From Verrucomicrobiia bacterium (GTDB lineage Bacteria; Verrucomicrobiota; Verrucomicrobiae; Limisphaerales; JAKPVM01): a DNA stretch of 27,521 nt. Made by a program: the position numbers and the translations under genes. Every line of letters starts with the position of its first letter. Positions within the stretch are counted from its first letter, which is position 1. Positions 24,733 through 27,521 of this stretch are shown one piece after another. The stretch spans positions 1 to 27,521 of the forward strand of contig JAOADO010000016.1 in NCBI GenBank assembly GCA_026417275.1, read 5' to 3'. The notes beneath the pieces are model-generated. The model did not search any database and was not told the DNA's origin. It saw only the letters and a program-made list of their open reading frames with translations.

Positions 24733-26031
24733 ATGTTGAATCGAATTAAAATAGAACTCGAAGACAAAATTAGATACAGCAAATTCTGCAGGTCAGCGCT
24801 GTGCTTCATTAAGAAGTCTCTGGTAAACGTTAATGTCCGGGAACCGCAGGAAATAGCACGCGCCATTCACAGACTTTGCGAGGCGGCGCGGCTTGCTACA
24901 ACTCAGAAACAACAAGTCAAAATTGAAAACGACATCAAGGCTTTAATTCACAGACTAAATAAAAGAAAAATTGACTGGAAGGAATTTGAGCCGACAGCGG
25001 AAAACCGCCTCATCGAAAGCGCCACAGTTTTGAAACCATACATTAGCGAGCGTGAAAAAGGGATAATCTACCTTTCATTTGAATATCAATGGACACGGAT
25101 TCTACAGAATTGCAATGTTGACGAACTTTCAAAATATTATCGGCTTGTCCTTGCTCCAGTGTGGGCAGTTCCTTACAGTCTCGTAAATTTTTTATTCCCC
25201 GTTTATTGGGACGACATTATTTTCTCCCACCTGAGCGATCCAAACGATGCTGTTATTTTACCAAGAATTTCACCGAATTACATAACAGTACCCCTGCTGT
25301 GTTCAAGTTGGGTGAATCCAGACTGGTTTAAACCTGTTCCATTTGAGAAAAAAGATATTGACCTTATAATGCTTGCCAATTTTGGAAAATACAAACGGCA
25401 TTTCGTTTTGTTCAAGGCATTGAGGAATATGCCAGAATCGGTGAGGATTGTATTAATCGGACAACGCAACGCCGGCAGGACAAGAGAAGTATTAATGAAG
25501 GAGGCACAGCTCTACGGTGTGGAAAATAGATTTGAACTCTGGGAAAACGCGAATGACGAACAGGTTTTTGACGCCCTCGCGCGAGCAAAAACGAGCGTAA
25601 TACTATCGCTACGGGAAGGCTCGTGCGTCGCTGTGGTCGAATCTATATTTGCGAACACGCCTGTTGCATTATTTAAAAACGCAGAAGTCGGCTCGCGAAT
25701 TTTTATAAATGAACATACGGGGATTTTCCTTGAACCCGAAAACGCGGGGCATCAACTGTTTGAGTTTATAAAAGATGCGCATAAATTCACTCCGCGCAAA
25801 TGGGCAATGGAAAATAAAATTCACTGCTTTGAGAGTTCGAGGATTTTGAATGAAAAAATAAAACAAGTGTCGCTGGCGCGGAACGAAGAATGGACGCAGG
25901 ATATTGTCCAATTCCACTGGAGACCTTATCCAAAACCTATTAATGACACCGACCGCGCGCGACTTCAAAAAACCCGAAAAGAGATAAAAGAAAAGTTCGG
26001 TATAGTTATCGGTAAAGACACTTTTGAATAA
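24733..26031 (+). CDS. Glycosyltransferase (GT-B, GT4-like)
   Basis: This 432-residue protein starts 13 bases after the dehydrogenase. The first 110 residues are charged and helical, unusual for the family. The C-terminal half is a GT-B nucleotide-sugar domain: DLIMLANFGKYKRH (210-223), VRIVLIGQRNAGRTREV, and LREGSCVAVVESIFANTPV (293-311), in which Glu295 and Glu303 form the E-x7-E motif. A WxP-containing tail (about 386-400) follows. The donor sugar is unknown. It is the last gene of the export operon; no terminator was identified after it. Confidence 0.82.
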   Translation: MLNRIKIELEDKIRYSKFCRSALCFIKKSLVNVNVREPQEIARAIHRLCEAARLATTQKQQVKIENDIKALIHRLNKRKIDWKEFEPTAENRLIESATVLKPYISEREKGIIYLSFEYQWTRILQNCNVDELSKYYRLVLAPVWAVPYSLVNFLFPVYWDDIIFSHLSDPNDAVILPRISPNYITVPLLCSSWVNPDWFKPVPFEKKDIDLIMLANFGKYKRHFVLFKALRNMPESVRIVLIGQRNAGRTREVLMKEAQLYGVENRFELWENANDEQVFDALARAKTSVILSLREGSCVAVVESIFANTPVALFKNAEVGSRIFINEHTGIFLEPENAGHQLFEFIKDAHKFTPRKWAMENKIHCFESSRILNEKIKQVSLARNEEWTQDIVQFHWRPYPKPINDTDRARLQKTRKEIKEKFGIVIGKDTFE

Positions 26032-26862
26032 ACTCTTAATACCCTGGCAAAATCTGATTTGAATTAGATGTAAATTGGAACCATAATGATTGATTAAAGA
26101 CTTAAATTTAAATTTCGAGACATACAGTACATCCCTTGTGAATAGTAAGATATTTTAGTTAAAAGACATACCATCTATGTTTCTAAAGTTCATGCCTTTA
26201 CAAAAACTCTATATTTGATACTGCAGGTTTGATAAACAAAACCGTATTCCAGCAGTTGACTAATAGGAAGGAGATTAAGTGATATAAACGAACCGCTTAC
26301 CCAAAAAAAGTTAACAAATCAACCCCTGCAATGCGTGACATTATTGTAGCATTAAACGTTCAAAGAGATTTCTCTATTTAATTTCCAGTTCATTCTTCTG
26401 CACATCGGAATAACAGAATGGTGCGTTTAATTCGTTTCTTTATAACAATCTAATGCGGATTTACTTAATGGTACCTAAGAACACTCCAGGGTGGGAATCA
26501 GTTCTTATGTATAATCATATACGAAAATAAAATCCACGACATTTCAAATCTGGTATTTGTTTCATTTCAATATAATCGGAGTGAAATAGAGATACAAAAC
26601 CCAAATTTAAACCTTTTGCTAAACATCTCTGGTAAGCGCGTGTTCTGTATCCATAAAGCGCTGTCGAGACCCCACCCCGCATGAATCTTGCCAGCGCACT
26701 CAAAAATGTCCGGGTAAAACGCGCTCCTGCGCGTCCATAATCTCGCCTATGCAAGAGCAAAACCTGTTAAACAAAATGACAATCACACAGGAGCGGGAGT
26801 CATCCGCAAAAAAACAGCGGGCGGTAAGCCATCCCTCCCGTGTACACATTTTTTTTGGATTA

Positions 26863-26880
26863 GACGAGGTTAACCTCATC
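26863..26880. promoter_or_regulatory. Palindrome GAGGTTAACCTC (possible operator)
   Basis: gaggttaacctc (26866-26877) is a perfect 12-base palindrome, extendable to 18 bases with one mismatched pair. Such symmetry suits a dimeric DNA-binding protein, but no gene starts nearby in the window, so its role is open. Confidence 0.35.
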
Positions 26881-26930
26881 AGTTCCTCATATCATTACAT
26901 ATTCGGTCATGCAGAAGCGTAACCCTCTCG

Positions 26931-27110
26931 TTTGGACTGCGGGATGGGAAGAATGCGTTAGCAAACACTAAACTGAGGAACAATGAAATACTGATATTAA
27001 GCGCTTCATTACAGGATTTACTTATCATTTCTGTGGATTCGTTAATTGTCAGTATTATGGGGGGGGCGGCGTTCCGCTGAGACGACGGGATTCTGCCACT
27101 GCAGTCCATA
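26931..27110. repeat. Imperfect terminal inverted repeats around a 180-base segment
   Basis: tttggactgc (26931-26940) and gcagtccata (27101-27110) are inverted copies with 9 of 10 matches, and partial similarity continues inward for about 15 bases on each side. The segment is GC-rich compared with its flanks. It could be a small non-autonomous element or two copies of a dispersed repeat in opposite orientation. Confidence 0.4.
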
Positions 27111-27161
27111 TTTTAAAAAGTCTTCATCCACCTACAGAATCTGGATTTATTTGTTATAACT

Positions 27162-27201
27162 AAAAAAACGAAAAAGCCGTTCATTTTTCATGAACGGCTT
27201 T
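27162..27201 (-). terminator. Rho-independent terminator of the PEP-CTERM gene
   Basis: aaagccgttca (27173-27183) and tgaacggcttt (27191-27201) form a perfect 11-bp stem with a 7-base loop. On the minus strand it is followed by a U-rich tract (A-rich on the plus strand at 27162-27175). It lies 22 bases after the stop of the gene at 27224. Confidence 0.9.
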
Positions 27202-27223
27202 CTGTGTCTATGTTTAAATTATA

Positions 27224-27521
27224 TTATTTGCGACGACGGATAAGGAGCCCCAAACCACCGATGCCCAGCAAAGCCAGCGTTGCCGGTTCAGGAACGTTGG
27301 TATAAAGGCTGAAACTCCTCAGACCATCAAGAGCAGAAGGAGGGTTCAGGTCGCCACCAAGTGTATTCTGGAACATTTGGGATTTGCCGATTGCATAGTT
27401 TGGATCTGCTGCACTATTCCAGTATGCAAGAGCCTGTTCCCATGAAGTGATTGTGCCACCCTTATTGTCCCAGACTCTCAATTGCATCCAGACTGTAGTA
27501 CCTGGCGCTGCGCCACTAACA
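27224..27521 (-). CDS. PEP-CTERM sorted surface/secreted protein, 3' part
   Basis: The reading frame is open to the right window edge, so this is the C-terminal 98 residues of a longer protein; the ATG at 27487 is only an internal Met. It ends with the PEP-CTERM signal: NVPEPATLAL, a Gly/Leu-rich hydrophobic helix and RRRK. Such proteins are exported through Sec and processed by an exosortase, often in bacteria that make exopolysaccharide. The preceding part (WMQLRVWDNKGGTITSWEQALAYW and GLRSFSLYT) fits the beta-sandwich type common among PEP-CTERM proteins. No exosortase gene is in the window. The stop is TAA, just before a strong terminator. Confidence 0.9.
   Translation of the reverse strand, partial: VSGAAPGTTVWMQLRVWDNKGGTITSWEQALAYWNSAADPNYAIGKSQMFQNTLGGDLNPPSALDGLRSFSLYTNVPEPATLALLGIGGLGLLIRRRK

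Larger units (their letters stand above)
26032..27161. other. 1130-base non-coding, repeat-like region
   Basis: No convincing gene lies here; the short open frames on the minus strand have no recognisable family. The left half (to about 26600) is AT-rich without structure that I can name. From about 26625 to 26760 and from 26930 to 27110 the DNA becomes GC-rich with inverted strings, unlike its surroundings. A weak 6-bp inverted repeat (cgggag 26794-26799, ctcccg 26835-26840) precedes a run of T (26849-26856), which might end transcription from the left. Confidence 0.5.

Noticed and set aside
26515..27109. Two minus-strand open frames (81 and 76 residues) in the last gap
   Set aside because: No recognisable family, odd Arg-rich or low-complexity composition, and they coincide with GC-rich repeat-like blocks.
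1..27521. tRNA, rRNA, CRISPR array, integrase or transposase
   Set aside because: I looked for cloverleaf-like segments, regularly spaced repeats and typical mobile-element proteins and saw none.

Overview
The window reads as a contiguous stretch of bacterial chromosome. GC content is moderate to low by eye, genes are ordinary in length, and no tRNA, rRNA, CRISPR array, phage or transposase was found. The clearest lineage clue is at the right edge: the C-terminal part of a PEP-CTERM sorted protein (VPEP, hydrophobic helix, RRRK). Others are an exported GH2/glutaminase-A-type giant enzyme, a Wzm/Wzt export operon, and an almost complete lack of Shine-Dalgarno sequences. Together these suggest an environmental, glycan-degrading bacterium of the Planctomycetota/Verrucomicrobiota (PVC) kind or a neighbouring candidate phylum. 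This placement is inference; the sequence contains no direct phylogenetic marker that I can score.

Layout. 1-352: non-coding, ending in a strong terminator. 353-7294 (all minus): a galactose unit, transcribed in the order exported GH2 plus glutaminase-A-like fusion enzyme, galK, galT, terminator. 7295-8037: non-coding, with repeated CAGAAT-type half-sites in front of the fusion gene. 8038-9064 (minus): nrdR followed 4 bases later by an unknown 178-residue protein, behind a promoter that carries two candidate NrdR boxes 32 bp apart. 9451-13496 (plus): an unusually long uvrA, then rfbF (glucose-1-phosphate cytidylyltransferase). 13596-16743 (minus): a Tat-signal aldo/keto reductase and a YyaL/DUF255 thioredoxin-fold protein. 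16972-18851 (plus): bioA and a small Cys-pair protein. 18884-19252 (minus): a CoA-binding protein. 19363-19839 (plus): ribH. 20071-26031 (plus): a polysaccharide operon, wzm-wzt-glycosyltransferase-algD-like dehydrogenase-glycosyltransferase. 26032-27161: non-coding and repeat-like. 27162-27521 (minus): terminator and 3' part of the PEP-CTERM gene.

How the genes work together. The fusion enzyme should release sugar (galactose is the inference from its neighbours) outside the cytoplasm, and GalK and GalT would then carry it through the Leloir pathway; no galE is present here. The polysaccharide operon makes a uronic-acid sugar nucleotide, assembles glycan in the cytoplasm and exports it by an ABC transporter whose ATPase has a C-terminal glycan-recognition domain. 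NrdR probably represses its own promoter and with it the unknown downstream gene. The remaining genes (uvrA, bioA, ribH, CoA-binding protein) look like scattered housekeeping functions.

The points most worth a second look are the NrdR-box promoter and its uncharacterised passenger gene, the three-part fusion enzyme, the divergent UvrA, the AlgD-type plus Wzm/Wzt combination, the absence of Shine-Dalgarno sites, and the GC-rich repeat-like blocks in the last gap.
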